From Streptomyces sp. MNU76 (GTDB lineage: Bacteria; Actinomycetota; Actinomycetes; Streptomycetales; Streptomycetaceae): DNA of 64,000 nucleotides. Numbering within the stretch: position 1 is the first letter of the stretch; each line of letters opens with the position of its first letter. Made by a program: the position numbers and the translations under genes. The notes under the pieces are model-generated. The model saw only the letters and a program-made list of their open reading frames with translations. It ran no database searches and was not told the origin of the DNA. Positions 25,043 through 33,247 of this stretch are shown piece by piece. The DNA is taken from positions 124,001-188,000 of the forward strand of contig NZ_JAJKLK010000007.1 in NCBI RefSeq assembly GCF_020982545.1. Reading direction: 5' to 3'.

Positions 25043-26121
25043 GTGGCAGGAGCGTGTGGAACACGCCCGCCGCCGAACGGGTGGCCGCTCTGCGCGAGCA
25101 GTATGCCGCCGCCGGGGAACCGGACGCCGGCCTGTCGGACCTGGAGGTGCTCAACGCGGCCTACGAGTCGGTACTGCGCGAGCAGATCGACACCCGCGAC
25201 CGCTACATGGGCCTGCTCACCGGGCGGCGCAAGCACGACGACGCCGTACGGGACACCGTAGCCCGCGACCTCACGGGCCAGGCCGAGCGCTACGCCCGCG
25301 CCGCTGTCTCCCGGCACATGAGCCCGTACCACGGTCTGCTGAACCGCATCGAAAGCCTTCCCGATCGTCCCGGCGCACGGCAGATGGAGAGCCTTCGCCG
25401 GGCCGCCGAGATGGTGCGGCACGAGCTGAGCTACGCCCCGGAACGTCCGGAAGAACTCCTGGATCCCGAAGGCGCCCGCCACACGCTGCGCACCCTGCGC
25501 CACGTCGTCGGCGTCCTCGACGAGCGGGAGGGGCTGAACGGCGACGACGTGCTGCGGCTGGTCAAGAACGCGCTCAGCGACGAAGCCCCGACCGACCTGT
25601 TCGCGGTCGCCGACCGGGGCACCGCCAAACCGACCCCACCGCCGTCGGCCCCGCCCTTCGTCGGACCGGACTGGGCCGACCTCGGCGGCTTCTGGGCCTT
25701 CCAGCCCGGCGTCTCCGGCGCCCATGTGAAGGTGTTCCCGGTCGGCGAGGACTGGTACCTGGACCTGTGGTCGGACCGCGGCCAGATGCTCGCCTTCGGC
25801 ACCGTCACCGAAACCGAGGTCGCCGCCCTCGCCCCGGCCCTCGTCGCCCGCGCCGACGACTGGGCCCGCGACCGGTCCGAGTACGCCTGGCGCCGCTTCG
25901 CCGACACCGCCCAAGCCACCCGCACCACCAGCCGTCGGCCCGACCGCTCCGAGCTGCCAGCCCCGGCGCCAGAGCGAGCACCGCAGCCCAGCGACCCCCA
26001 AGTCCGTGCGGCCACCGCGACCTCTCCCGCCCGTCCGCCCAGCGTCATCGCGACCAGCCCCGCCCCCGCGTTGGCCGGTGCACACCCGACGCCGCCTGCC
26101 GCGCCCCGCCGTAGCCGGTAA
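25039..26121 (+). CDS. Conjugation-associated hypothetical protein with tail
   Basis: The 360-residue protein overlaps the coupling-protein stop by four bases, so it is translationally coupled and probably functions with it. The first 150 residues are helical and charged (SDLEVLNAAYESVLREQID). A second domain at about 205-300 (DWADLGGFWAFQPGVSGAHVKVFPVGEDWYLDLW) looks like a mixed alpha/beta fold. The tail core is QVRAATATSPARPP and the end is APRRSR. It is a candidate partner or substrate of the coupling protein. Family not recognised. Confidence 0.55.
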   Translation: MSGRSVWNTPAAERVAALREQYAAAGEPDAGLSDLEVLNAAYESVLREQIDTRDRYMGLLTGRRKHDDAVRDTVARDLTGQAERYARAAVSRHMSPYHGLLNRIESLPDRPGARQMESLRRAAEMVRHELSYAPERPEELLDPEGARHTLRTLRHVVGVLDEREGLNGDDVLRLVKNALSDEAPTDLFAVADRGTAKPTPPPSAPPFVGPDWADLGGFWAFQPGVSGAHVKVFPVGEDWYLDLWSDRGQMLAFGTVTETEVAALAPALVARADDWARDRSEYAWRRFADTAQATRTTSRRPDRSELPAPAPERAPQPSDPQVRAATATSPARPPSVIATSPAPALAGAHPTPPAAPRRSR

Positions 26122-26173
26122 CCCGGCGCCGCGCTGTCTCACCCATCCTCCCTGCGCTCAGAAGGACTTCCGC

Positions 26174-26378
26174 ATGTCTCGTTCCAACCCGGACACCGCT
26201 CGACGCCACAATCCCGTCCAGCACTCAACGGGTACCGTCTCCGAGCCCAACGGGGCGGCCTGGGTAGGCCGTTCCGGCCCCTCCGGTTCGCTGGCGCTGC
26301 GGGTGCGCCCGCTCGGCGCCGGGGTTCAATCGAGCAGCCTGTCGGTCCTGGCCGCCGAAGGCCACCTGCCCAAGCTCC
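26174..26378 (+). pseudogene. PAPS-reductase/DndC-like protein, 5' fragment
   Basis: The frame starts at ATG 26174 with AGAAGGA upstream. It reaches the PP-loop-like motif GAGVQSSSLSVLAAEGHLPKL, characteristic of phosphoadenosine-phosphosulfate-reductase-like ATP pyrophosphatases, and then loses homology at about 26378. A GNAT gene on the other strand occupies the next 500 bp, and the missing 3' end appears at 26940-27164. The gene was split by the GNAT segment. Confidence 0.65.
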
Positions 26379-26867
26379 CTAAGCGAGTTCCTTGCGCATC
26401 AACGTACACATCGTTTCGTAGCGGCGCAGTGATCCATCTGGGGCCCGTTCGTCCCACGAGTCCATCTGACGGCCGTATGCGACATAGCCCAGGCGTTCGT
26501 ATAGCGCCCGCGCCCGGGGGTTGTTCTCCTCCACACTTAGCTCGGCCTCGCGCAGACCGCGGTCCCTGATCCGCCGTTCTGCCGCTTCGACAAGGAACGT
26601 GCCGATCCCGCACGACTGCAATGCGGGGTGGACCGCCAGTTGCCACAGAGTGCCGACGCCCTCCTTGACCTGGTAGTCGACGCCCCCCTTCGCAACAGGA
26701 ATGTCCGTTGGAGGGCAGACCGCGAGGTAGTCGACCTCACCGACCTTGGCCCGCTCCAACTGCTTCGCAACGCTGGCCAAGTGGAGGTCAGACCCTGACC
26801 ACCCGCACGACGCCAGGTCCGCATGCACCAAATCCCGCGCGGACAGCTTCAACACAACGTTGATCAT
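26379..26867 (-). CDS. GNAT-family N-acetyltransferase
   Basis: The ATG at 26867 is preceded by GGAGG six bases away, which favours it over the upstream ATG. The 162-residue protein has the GNAT acetyl-CoA motif A region (LWQLAVHPALQSCGIGTFLVEAAERR, about 75-100) and motif B (LSVEENNPRARALYERLGYVAYG). It transfers acetyl groups to an unknown amine. It is the only minus-strand gene in this long plus-strand array and lies inside a broken gene, so it is probably a recent arrival. Confidence 0.85.
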   Translation of the reverse strand: MINVVLKLSARDLVHADLASCGWSGSDLHLASVAKQLERAKVGEVDYLAVCPPTDIPVAKGGVDYQVKEGVGTLWQLAVHPALQSCGIGTFLVEAAERRIRDRGLREAELSVEENNPRARALYERLGYVAYGRQMDSWDERAPDGSLRRYETMCTLMRKELA

Positions 26868-26939
26868 CTTCAGCCTCCGGCCAGCCAGCATCCATGCCAA
26901 TCACACGGGACGCAACGCTGTTTCCTCAGCCCGAACCCT

Positions 26940-27164
26940 GGCTGTCCACGATCCCAAGGCCCCTCGGCACTCGCTGGTGCCGCTGGACCAGGCCCCGATG
27001 GATCACGTCACGGCCCGCGAGTGGCCGAGTGCCAGGCCGACCTCGACGAAGCGACGGCCGATGTGGAGCTTGCGCTCGAACAGGGCTCGGCGGAGGGCTG
27101 CTCGCCCTGGTCCCCCTGCCGCTCCGGCTCACCGGTCGCCGACGACTTCGACGTCGCCGCGTAG
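26940..27164 (+). pseudogene. PAPS-reductase-like protein, 3' fragment
   Basis: Two frames together give a plausible C-terminus of the gene that starts at 26174: VPLDQAPMDHVTAREW in one frame, then QADLDEATADVELALEQG, CSPW and CRSGSPVADDFDVAA in another, ending at TAG 27162-27164. The VPL-x-x-A-x-x-D-x-VT-x-x-EW pattern and the terminal Cys-rich CRSG ending fit PP-loop reductase-like proteins of mobile elements. At least one frameshift is needed. No start codon belongs to this fragment. Confidence 0.45.
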
Positions 27165-27212
27165 CGCCCGCCCTTTCCTTCTGCTCTTTCGTTCTTCTCC
27201 GTCAGGAGCGTC

Positions 27213-27449
27213 ATGTCCCCGCATACCCCGGTGTCTTCCTCCCTCCGCACCACCGAGCGCCTGGCCGGCACGCCGGCCGTTCGGCGCGGCGGTCACTGGT
27301 GGCTGGTCGCCCCCACCGGCTCGCTGCTCGCCGGCGACCCGGCCTTCACGGGCGAACTGGATCAGTTCGCCGCTGATTTGGCCGCAGCCGACCAAGCCGT
27401 CGCCGAGGTCGTTGCCGCACGCAATGCGCAGCACGAGGCTCGGCGATGA
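27213..27449 (+). CDS. Small hypothetical protein
   Basis: The 78-residue protein starts at ATG 27213 with AGGAG upstream. It has a short beta segment RRGGHWWLVAPTGSLLAGD followed by a single helix (FTGELDQFAADLAAADQAVAEVVAARNAQHEA). It overlaps the DnaB-N gene by ATGA, so the two are translationally coupled. Family not recognised. Confidence 0.5.
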   Translation: MSPHTPVSSSLRTTERLAGTPAVRRGGHWWLVAPTGSLLAGDPAFTGELDQFAADLAAADQAVAEVVAARNAQHEARR

Positions 27450-29062
27450 GGCCGCTGCTCCAGGCTGAGCAGGCGGTCCTCGGCGCCGTGCTGCTCAACC
27501 CGGGTCAGCTGCCCCGCCTGTCGGGGTGGCTGCGGCCCGCTCACTTCTACCGGCCGCACCATGCCGCCCTGTACGCCGCACTGCTCAAACTCCACGCCGA
27601 CGGACATCCCGGTGCGACCCCACAACCGGCCGCACCCACCGTAGGGGACCGGAGGCAAGGGGCTTGGCCGACTGCTCCCGCCCCGGGTGCGGACGAGCGG
27701 CTCGCGTGGATGGATGCCGCCATCGCCGAAGTGAACTCCACCGGGGTCCGGGGTCTGACCGCGGTCTACTTGCACACGCTCATCGCCGCCTGCCCGCGCC
27801 CGGCGCACGCACCGGTCTACGGGCGCATGGTGCTGGAGGGCGCCATCCACCGTACGGTCGCCGCGCACGCCACCCGTCTGCACCAGATGGCCCGCGCCGA
27901 CGCCGTACGTGGCAGCGCCGAGGACACCCTGCACTACGCCCAGGTCCTCACCGACGTCCTGAGCGATCTCGCCCGGCGCTGGGGCACCGACCCCCGCCCC
28001 ATGGCTCCGCCCACGCCGCTGCCCCAGCCTGCCGCCGCGAACCAGGCGCCGGTCTCCGAGGAACTGCTCGCCGACGAGGAGTACCTGCTGGCCGTACTCA
28101 CCGCGCACCCGGACGCGCTCGGCGAGCTGGTGGGCTGGCTGCGGCCGGAGGACTTCGCCAACCCGGGGCACGGCCGGATCTACCGCTGTCTGGGCGCCCT
28201 GCACCACCGGGGCGAGCCGGTCGACGAGGTCACCGTCTTGTGGGAGGCCCAGCGGCGCGGCGTTCTGGCCGACGGCACGCTCACCGCCGAGGACGTCCTG
28301 CGCCTGTGCGACTCCAAGTCGCCGGCCGGTATCGCCGACTACCTCGGTGAGCAGGTCGTACGAGCCGCCCTCGTCCGTACCGCCGCCGACGCGGCCCGGC
28401 AGGTGCGGGCGCTCGCCGACGACGAGTCCCTCGCTCCCGGCCGTCTCATCGGCTACGCCCTCCACGCTCTCAGCCCGCTGGAGGACATCCGCCGCCGCTG
28501 GCGGGCCGCCGCCGGCGCACCCGAAGCAGCCTCCACACCGCCCCCTGCGCCGCAGCCGACGGAGCGCGTTCCCTCATCCCGTACCGACGCCGCCCGCGCC
28601 CGCAGTCGGCCACACCCACCCCGTCACCCAACACGCGTACCAGTGCTCCCTCTCCTGCTTCCCCGTCCGTTCGTCCCGCCGGAGCCCCTCGTGACCCGAT
28701 CGTCCCCACCCCGCCCATCCCGACTGCCGCCGACGCCCGCACGATGTCCGCCCTGGCCAAGGAGTTCACCGCCGCCCGTCGACGCCTCGACCAGTCACGT
28801 CAGACCGGTGACGGCCTGCCCAGTCTCACGGCCACCGCCAACCAGCTTCAGTCTCTCGGCCTCCTCATCAACTACCTCACCGACGAGGTGCTGTTCCGCG
28901 TCGCCGAACCGGGCCATCGCACCCCTCAGCAGCGACGGGCTGTCAGCATTCTGGCGACCGTCACGACCCCGGCCGCGCGGGCCGTGGAGTATCTCGCCGA
29001 GGCACACGGCCAGTTGGGGTTCCTCCATCAGTACGCGGACGGCCCAGCCACGCCCATCCTGA
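27446..29062 (+). CDS. Protein with two tandem DnaB-N (helicase N-terminal) domains, 3' end uncertain
   Basis: Two DnaB N-terminal-like domains are visible. One is at about 4-175 (AEQAVLGAVLLNPGQLPRL, WLRPAHFYRPHHAALYAAL). The other is at about 205-330 (EEYLLAVLTAHPDALGELVGWLRPEDFANPGHGRIYRCL). There is no helicase ATPase domain. The AARARS tail core lies near 28588-28605. Beyond it the frame turns into non-protein-like Pro/Ser sequence and overlaps the next gene by over 300 bp. The adjacent frame reads SPNTRTSAPSPASPSVRPAG, so a missing base near 28610 is likely. The true end is probably near 28650-28740. Confidence 0.6.
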   Translation: MRPLLQAEQAVLGAVLLNPGQLPRLSGWLRPAHFYRPHHAALYAALLKLHADGHPGATPQPAAPTVGDRRQGAWPTAPAPGADERLAWMDAAIAEVNSTGVRGLTAVYLHTLIAACPRPAHAPVYGRMVLEGAIHRTVAAHATRLHQMARADAVRGSAEDTLHYAQVLTDVLSDLARRWGTDPRPMAPPTPLPQPAAANQAPVSEELLADEEYLLAVLTAHPDALGELVGWLRPEDFANPGHGRIYRCLGALHHRGEPVDEVTVLWEAQRRGVLADGTLTAEDVLRLCDSKSPAGIADYLGEQVVRAALVRTAADAARQVRALADDESLAPGRLIGYALHALSPLEDIRRRWRAAAGAPEAASTPPPAPQPTERVPSSRTDAARARSRPHPPRHPTRVPVLPLLLPRPFVPPEPLVTRSSPPRPSRLPPTPARCPPWPRSSPPPVDASTSHVRPVTACPVSRPPPTSFSLSASSSTTSPTRCCSASPNRAIAPLSSDGLSAFWRPSRPRPRGPWSISPRHTASWGSSISTRTAQPRPS

Positions 29063-29304
29063 CCGACATGCGGAACTCGGCCGTCGAGGTGATCCACGAT
29101 CGCCTCGATGAGGCCAGGGCCTCACTTCAAGATGCTTCTGACGCACTGAACTTGGAGGCCGACCGATCCGGCGCTCTGGTGTCCCGGGCAGCTGCCGCCC
29201 GTGGCCGGACCACCGTGCGCAACGCTCCCACCGCCAGCTCCATACCCCCGGAAGCTGCGCCACCCCCTCCGGGGACCGGGCCTGTGCACGTGAACGGGCG
29301 CTGA
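28744..29304 (+). CDS. Helical protein of unknown function with tail
   Basis: The 186-residue protein is mostly alpha-helical (LAKEFTAARRRLDQSRQ; ATANQLQSLGLLINYLTDEVLF; ILTDMRNSAVEVIHDRLDEA). Its tail core is AAAARGRTTVRNAPTASS, followed by a Pro-rich end VHVNGR. Its frame is open upstream into the tail region of the DnaB-N gene, so it could originally have been part of that gene or could start earlier. Function unknown. Confidence 0.5.
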   Translation: MSALAKEFTAARRRLDQSRQTGDGLPSLTATANQLQSLGLLINYLTDEVLFRVAEPGHRTPQQRRAVSILATVTTPAARAVEYLAEAHGQLGFLHQYADGPATPILTDMRNSAVEVIHDRLDEARASLQDASDALNLEADRSGALVSRAAAARGRTTVRNAPTASSIPPEAAPPPPGTGPVHVNGR

Positions 29305-29305
29305 G

Positions 29306-30488
29306 GTGCCCGTTCCCACAGCTCCGCTGATCGGCAGCCTGTGTTCCGGCTACGGCGGTCTGGATCTCGGTGTCCAGGCTGCCCTCGGCGGCACCCTGGC
29401 CTGGCACGCCGAGATCAACCCCGATGCCGCCCGCGTCCTCGCCCGGCACTGGCCCGGTGTGCCGAACCTCGGCGACATCACCGCCGTCGACTGGGCCACC
29501 GTGCCCCGGGTGTGCGTGCTGACGGCGGGCTTCCCCTGTCAAAGACGTCTCGGTCGCCGGCCGCCGCGCCGGACTCGCCGAAGGCACCCGCTCCGGGCTG
29601 TGGCACCACGTAGCCCACGCCATCTCCGTCCTCAACCCCTGCCTGGTGGTGATCGAAAACGTCCGCGGACTCCTCTCCTCCTCCGCCGGTCCCCCTGGCG
29701 ACCTGGAACCCTGCACGTGGTGTCTGGGAAACACCCCAGGTCAGCCTGTTGTGCGGGCACTCGGTGCCGTACTCGGATCCCTGGCCGACCTCGGGTTCGA
29801 TGCGCGCTGGCGCGTGCTGCGTGCCTCCGACGTCGGCGCACCTCACCGCCGCGAACGGGTCTTTCTCACCGCCTGGCCCGCCCGGCGAACGCCCACTGCT
29901 GAAGACCCCGACGAGCAATCTCGGCTCCAACGGCGGCTCCCAGCACCCGGACAAGCGCAAACAGGGCGGGCACGGCCCGAACCTGGCCGACGAGGTGGAG
30001 CATCTGCTCCTGCCGACTCCGAAGGCGTCGGACGGGATCAAGGGCTCGCCGAACCAGCGGCACGGCAACGGCGACCTCACTCTCCCCTCGGCGGCGGCCT
30101 CCCTGCTGCTGGCTCGGAGGCCCAACCGCACCAGTACGTCCGACCGGGACGTACTGAGTTCCTCGTCGGCGGAAGTGCTGCCGCTGTGGAGCGAACAGGA
30201 GACGCAGCGGCTGACGTCTGGTGGGGACCCTACGCCGCCGCCATCGCCCGCTGGGAGACGCTCACCCGCCCAGTGCCCCGTCCCACCGATGACCTGGGCC
30301 GCTTGAATCCGGCGTTCGTGGAGTGGATGCAAGGACTCCCAGCCGGCTGGGTCACCGCCACTCCCGGCCTGGGACGTCCCGCCCAGCTCACCGCACTCGG
30401 GAACGGTGTCGTCCCGCAACAAGCAACCCGCGCTTTGGAGTTGCTCGCACCCCCGCTTCGTCGCTGCGCGCGCTGCTGCATGCGGTGA
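29306..30488 (+). pseudogene. C5-cytosine DNA methyltransferase with several frame breaks
   Basis: Starting at GTG 29306, motif I (LCSGYGGLDLG) and motif IV (TAGFPCQ) are read, then an extra base in the AAA at 29541-29543 shifts the frame. The next frame gives DVSVAGRRAGL, motif VI (VVIENVRGL) and motif VIII (RRERVF). A second shift near 29885 gives LLLPTPKASDGIKGSPNQR. A third near 30215 returns to AFVEWMQGLPAGWV and motif X (LGNGVVPQQ). All motifs needed for 5-methylcytosine formation exist, but not in one frame. Either the gene is decayed or the assembly contains indels. Confidence 0.8.
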
Positions 30489-30688
30489 CGCGATCTATCG
30501 CACTTTCCCGGCCGCGCCAAATCCACATTTCTGCGGATTCTCAGGTGCGGCAGCCACACCACGCCTGAAAGGGGCCGCATGCCACCCCACAGATCTCCCT
30601 CCTTCCCTCGCCGCGGGTCCGGCCCACCGCCGGCCTGCCCCTCTTCCCTCCCCTCCACGTCCAATCCACCACCGAAGGGACGCCCTCC

Positions 30689-31333
30689 ATGAGCGACCTC
30701 GCAGCCGACAGCGCCGACGAGCCCATACGCGTGCCCGACCACGATCTCGACGACCTCGCCGCAACCCTCGAACGGCTGATCAAGAAAACGGAAGCCCAGG
30801 GCTGGGTGCTGGAGCGGCTCAAGAGCGAGGGCTCCGACACCCACCCCTCTCCCGCTGATGCGGAAGACGGCAGTCCCGAGCAGGGGGACGGCGAGCTCCA
30901 GAGCGAGTCGGACTCGCCGCAGGAGGCGTCGGGCGACGCGGGGCAACCTGCTTCGGTATTCATCCTGGCGCTGGGCAACGACGCGTACGGCATCGAACTC
31001 GACGCCCTGGCCGCGTGGGTCAACCACCTCCTGCTGCCCGTCTACGGACGGGAGATCACCACCAGCCGCCCGTGGTGTCACCAGTGGCACGACCACCCCG
31101 AAGCCGTCGCCCGACTCCACGCCCTGTGGCTCGCCTGGCAGCAGTTCACCGACGCCGAGGCCGGACTCGCCGGCCCCTCCATCTGGCACCGCGACCACCT
31201 CGACCCCGCCTGGCTGCAGCTGCGCGCTCCGGACGGGCCGTTCGCCGCCTGCACCACCAACCCCAACCGGCCCCACCACCGGCTCCTCCCCACCCCCGCG
31301 CCCGAAGCGACCGAACTGGAACTGGCGGCCTGA
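30689..31333 (+). CDS. DUF4913 family protein
   Basis: The 214-residue protein has an acidic disordered stretch (about 50-85) and then the DUF4913 domain: ALAAWVNHLLLPVYGREI, WCHQWHDHPEAVARLHALWLAW and WHRDHLDPAWLQL, ending PDGPFAAC. DUF4913 proteins are typical of Streptomyces plasmids and integrative elements and have no known biochemical role. There is no tail core. It is followed three bases later by the next gene. Confidence 0.8.
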   Translation: MSDLAADSADEPIRVPDHDLDDLAATLERLIKKTEAQGWVLERLKSEGSDTHPSPADAEDGSPEQGDGELQSESDSPQEASGDAGQPASVFILALGNDAYGIELDALAAWVNHLLLPVYGREITTSRPWCHQWHDHPEAVARLHALWLAWQQFTDAEAGLAGPSIWHRDHLDPAWLQLRAPDGPFAACTTNPNRPHHRLLPTPAPEATELELAA

Positions 31334-31335
31334 GC

Positions 31336-32115
31336 GTGTCCAATACCCCCAACTTCCGCCTCGACGGCCTCACTCCGGCCGACGAGTCCTCCGCCGAAGC
31401 CGAAGGCGATATCGAGCTGTGGGACGACCTGTTCAGCGCATTGGCCGAGCACCACACGCCCGACGGGAAGCAGAGCTTCTTCGTCATCCATGACGGCTCA
31501 GCCACCTGGGGCATCCCCGGGGCGCCCCAGCTCATAGCCCTGCACGTCACCCGCGACCTCACCGCCCGCACCTTCCGGATCGAGCAAGCCGACCACCCCA
31601 CCGTGCCGTTCGCCCAGTTGTGGCTGGCGGGCCGCGGCTGCCCTCCGGACGCCCTCCAGCTCCCGGAAGACCAGCACGTCGAGCCCGCCGATGCCCTCAC
31701 CGTCCGCATCGAGGGCCAGATCCGCCACTCGGGCGCCCGGTACGAGATCAAAGACCACTACACCCACGACTCCGTCCCGTACGAGACATGGGTCATGGTC
31801 CGCGACAGCGACCCCAGCGCCGCCGACCTGCCAGTGAGGATCTTCCTGGAAGAGGCGGACCTGGACGCGTTCACCTACACCCTGCGCGAAGGCGCCTTCC
31901 GTGACGGCACCAGCGCTAGCCAGTGGCTGTTCGACCGCGACACCCCGCTGCCTGAGCCGTCCGAGCACCTCATCTCGGCCGACCGGCGCACCCGGGCCGC
32001 GCTTGCCCGCTCCGCCACCGGCCGACCGGCAACCGTTGCCTCAGTGCCCGCGCCTCCCCTTGGTCCCGCACCGTCGCCCCATGCTCAGTCGCACCGCCGA
32101 GGGGGCCGCTCGTGA
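31336..32115 (+). CDS. Hypothetical protein with tail, upstream of RelE-like gene
   Basis: The 259-residue protein starts at GTG 31336, two bases after the DUF4913 stop. It is an acidic mixed alpha/beta protein (HDGSATWGIPGAPQLIALHV; ALTVRIEGQIRHSGARYEIK; YETWVMVRDSDP). The tail core is RTRAALARSATGRPAT and the end is HRRGGRS. Its stop overlaps the start of the RelE-like gene by GTGA, so it could be a chaperone or neutraliser for that protein. It is not a recognised antitoxin. Confidence 0.5.
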   Translation: MSNTPNFRLDGLTPADESSAEAEGDIELWDDLFSALAEHHTPDGKQSFFVIHDGSATWGIPGAPQLIALHVTRDLTARTFRIEQADHPTVPFAQLWLAGRGCPPDALQLPEDQHVEPADALTVRIEGQIRHSGARYEIKDHYTHDSVPYETWVMVRDSDPSAADLPVRIFLEEADLDAFTYTLREGAFRDGTSASQWLFDRDTPLPEPSEHLISADRRTRAALARSATGRPATVASVPAPPLGPAPSPHAQSHRRGGRS

Positions 32116-32597
32116 GCCGGGCCAGGTACGGATTCGCCGCGCACCCCGAAGCCCTCGCCGATCTGCGCGAAGTACCCGACCACATCCGGGATCTGGCGCT
32201 GCTGGAACTTCAGCACCTCGTCCACGGCAACGAACGCGGCGCACCTCTGGTCGGCCGCCTCGCCGGTTGCCACAAAGTCTACGTCGACCCGAAGGCCGAA
32301 TGGCGCCTGGTGATCCAGTTCCGCAACGCCCCTGCAGGCAGCCGCCACGACCGGGAGATCTACCTCATCGCGGCCGGGGAGCGCGAGGCCGGAGCGGTCT
32401 ACCGGGCCGCCACCCAGCGCCTGAACCGAGACGCCGAGACCACGCCCGAAGCCGCTCCGCTCCGCCTCCAGGCCGAGGCCGCCCGCGCTCGCTCCCCGCA
32501 TCTCCGCAGCGTGCCCGCCACCTCGGCACCCCCGAGCGACGCACCCCGCCCGCGCACCACCGCGGAATCCCCCGTCGTACGAAAGGCCCACGCATGA
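32112..32597 (+). CDS. RelE/ParE-like toxin-fold protein with tail
   Basis: The 161-residue protein has a RelE/ParE-like core (about 6-105): FAAHPEALADLREVPDHIRD, a LVGRLAGCHKVYVDPKAEWRLV strand pair, REIYLIAAGER and VYRAATQRL. RelE-fold toxins cleave mRNA on ribosomes; the basic residues around K-x-Y and the final R-x-x-x-V-Y helix are kept. The core is followed by the tail EAARARSPHLRSVPATS. No classical antitoxin gene is adjacent; both neighbours are unrelated. It overlaps both neighbours by four bases, so it is embedded in a coupled operon. Confidence 0.65.
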   Translation: MSRARYGFAAHPEALADLREVPDHIRDLALLELQHLVHGNERGAPLVGRLAGCHKVYVDPKAEWRLVIQFRNAPAGSRHDREIYLIAAGEREAGAVYRAATQRLNRDAETTPEAAPLRLQAEAARARSPHLRSVPATSAPPSDAPRPRTTAESPVVRKAHA

Positions 32598-33247
32598 CCC
32601 CCACCCGCGATGCCCTGGCCGATCTGCTCACCGAGGCCGCGCAGCAGGTGGGCTCCGTGCTCACCGCACAGGGCCCCGCCGTCGGCACGTCCGCCCGCCC
32701 CTACCTGGCTCCGTTCCTCGGCCCGCTGGCCGCAGCCACTCCCGTCCTGCACTCCCTGTCCGAGCAGCTTGACGCCTACTTCAGCGACCCGCTGCCCAAG
32801 ACTCCGGCCGGGCTGTTCACCCTCGCCTGCCTGGCCGCCGCCAACGGCCAGCTCAACGAAGCGACGGCGGAGTTCATCAGCGCCGTCGAGGCGGTGTGCG
32901 ACCGCGCCGGAATCAGCCCCGGTCCCAGCGCACAGCCCCCCGCGACCACGGACACGGACAGTGCCGTCGGCACCGGGATCGCGTTCACCAACCCCGAGTG
33001 GGAGGCCATCCAGAAAGCCGCACGCATCGGCGGCCTGGACGCGGGCGAGTTCGTCGCAGTGTCCGCGTCGGCGGTCGCCGCCTCGCTGCTGTTCACGGAC
33101 CTGTGTCGCGAAATCTTCGAGGGGCTGCTGGCCGATGCCGAGTACGTCCGCACCGGCCCGGACACCGACGCCGCGCTCGGTACCGATGTCGAGAACTTGC
33201 CCACGATCGTCCAGCATCTGCTCGATGCCCCCGGCGCTGCCGCATGA
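32594..33247 (+). CDS. Hypothetical helical protein
   Basis: The 217-residue protein starts at ATG 32594, overlapping the previous stop. It is helical (ALADLLTEAAQQVGSVLTAQ; ATAEFISAVEAVCDRAG) and contains AFTNPEWEAIQKAARIGGLD followed by a Ser/Ala helix (VSASAVAASLLF) that could be a compact helix-turn-helix or ribbon-helix-helix. It lacks the tail. It overlaps the next gene by ATGA. Function unknown. Confidence 0.5.
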   Translation: MTPTRDALADLLTEAAQQVGSVLTAQGPAVGTSARPYLAPFLGPLAAATPVLHSLSEQLDAYFSDPLPKTPAGLFTLACLAAANGQLNEATAEFISAVEAVCDRAGISPGPSAQPPATTDTDSAVGTGIAFTNPEWEAIQKAARIGGLDAGEFVAVSASAVAASLLFTDLCREIFEGLLADAEYVRTGPDTDAALGTDVENLPTIVQHLLDAPGAAA

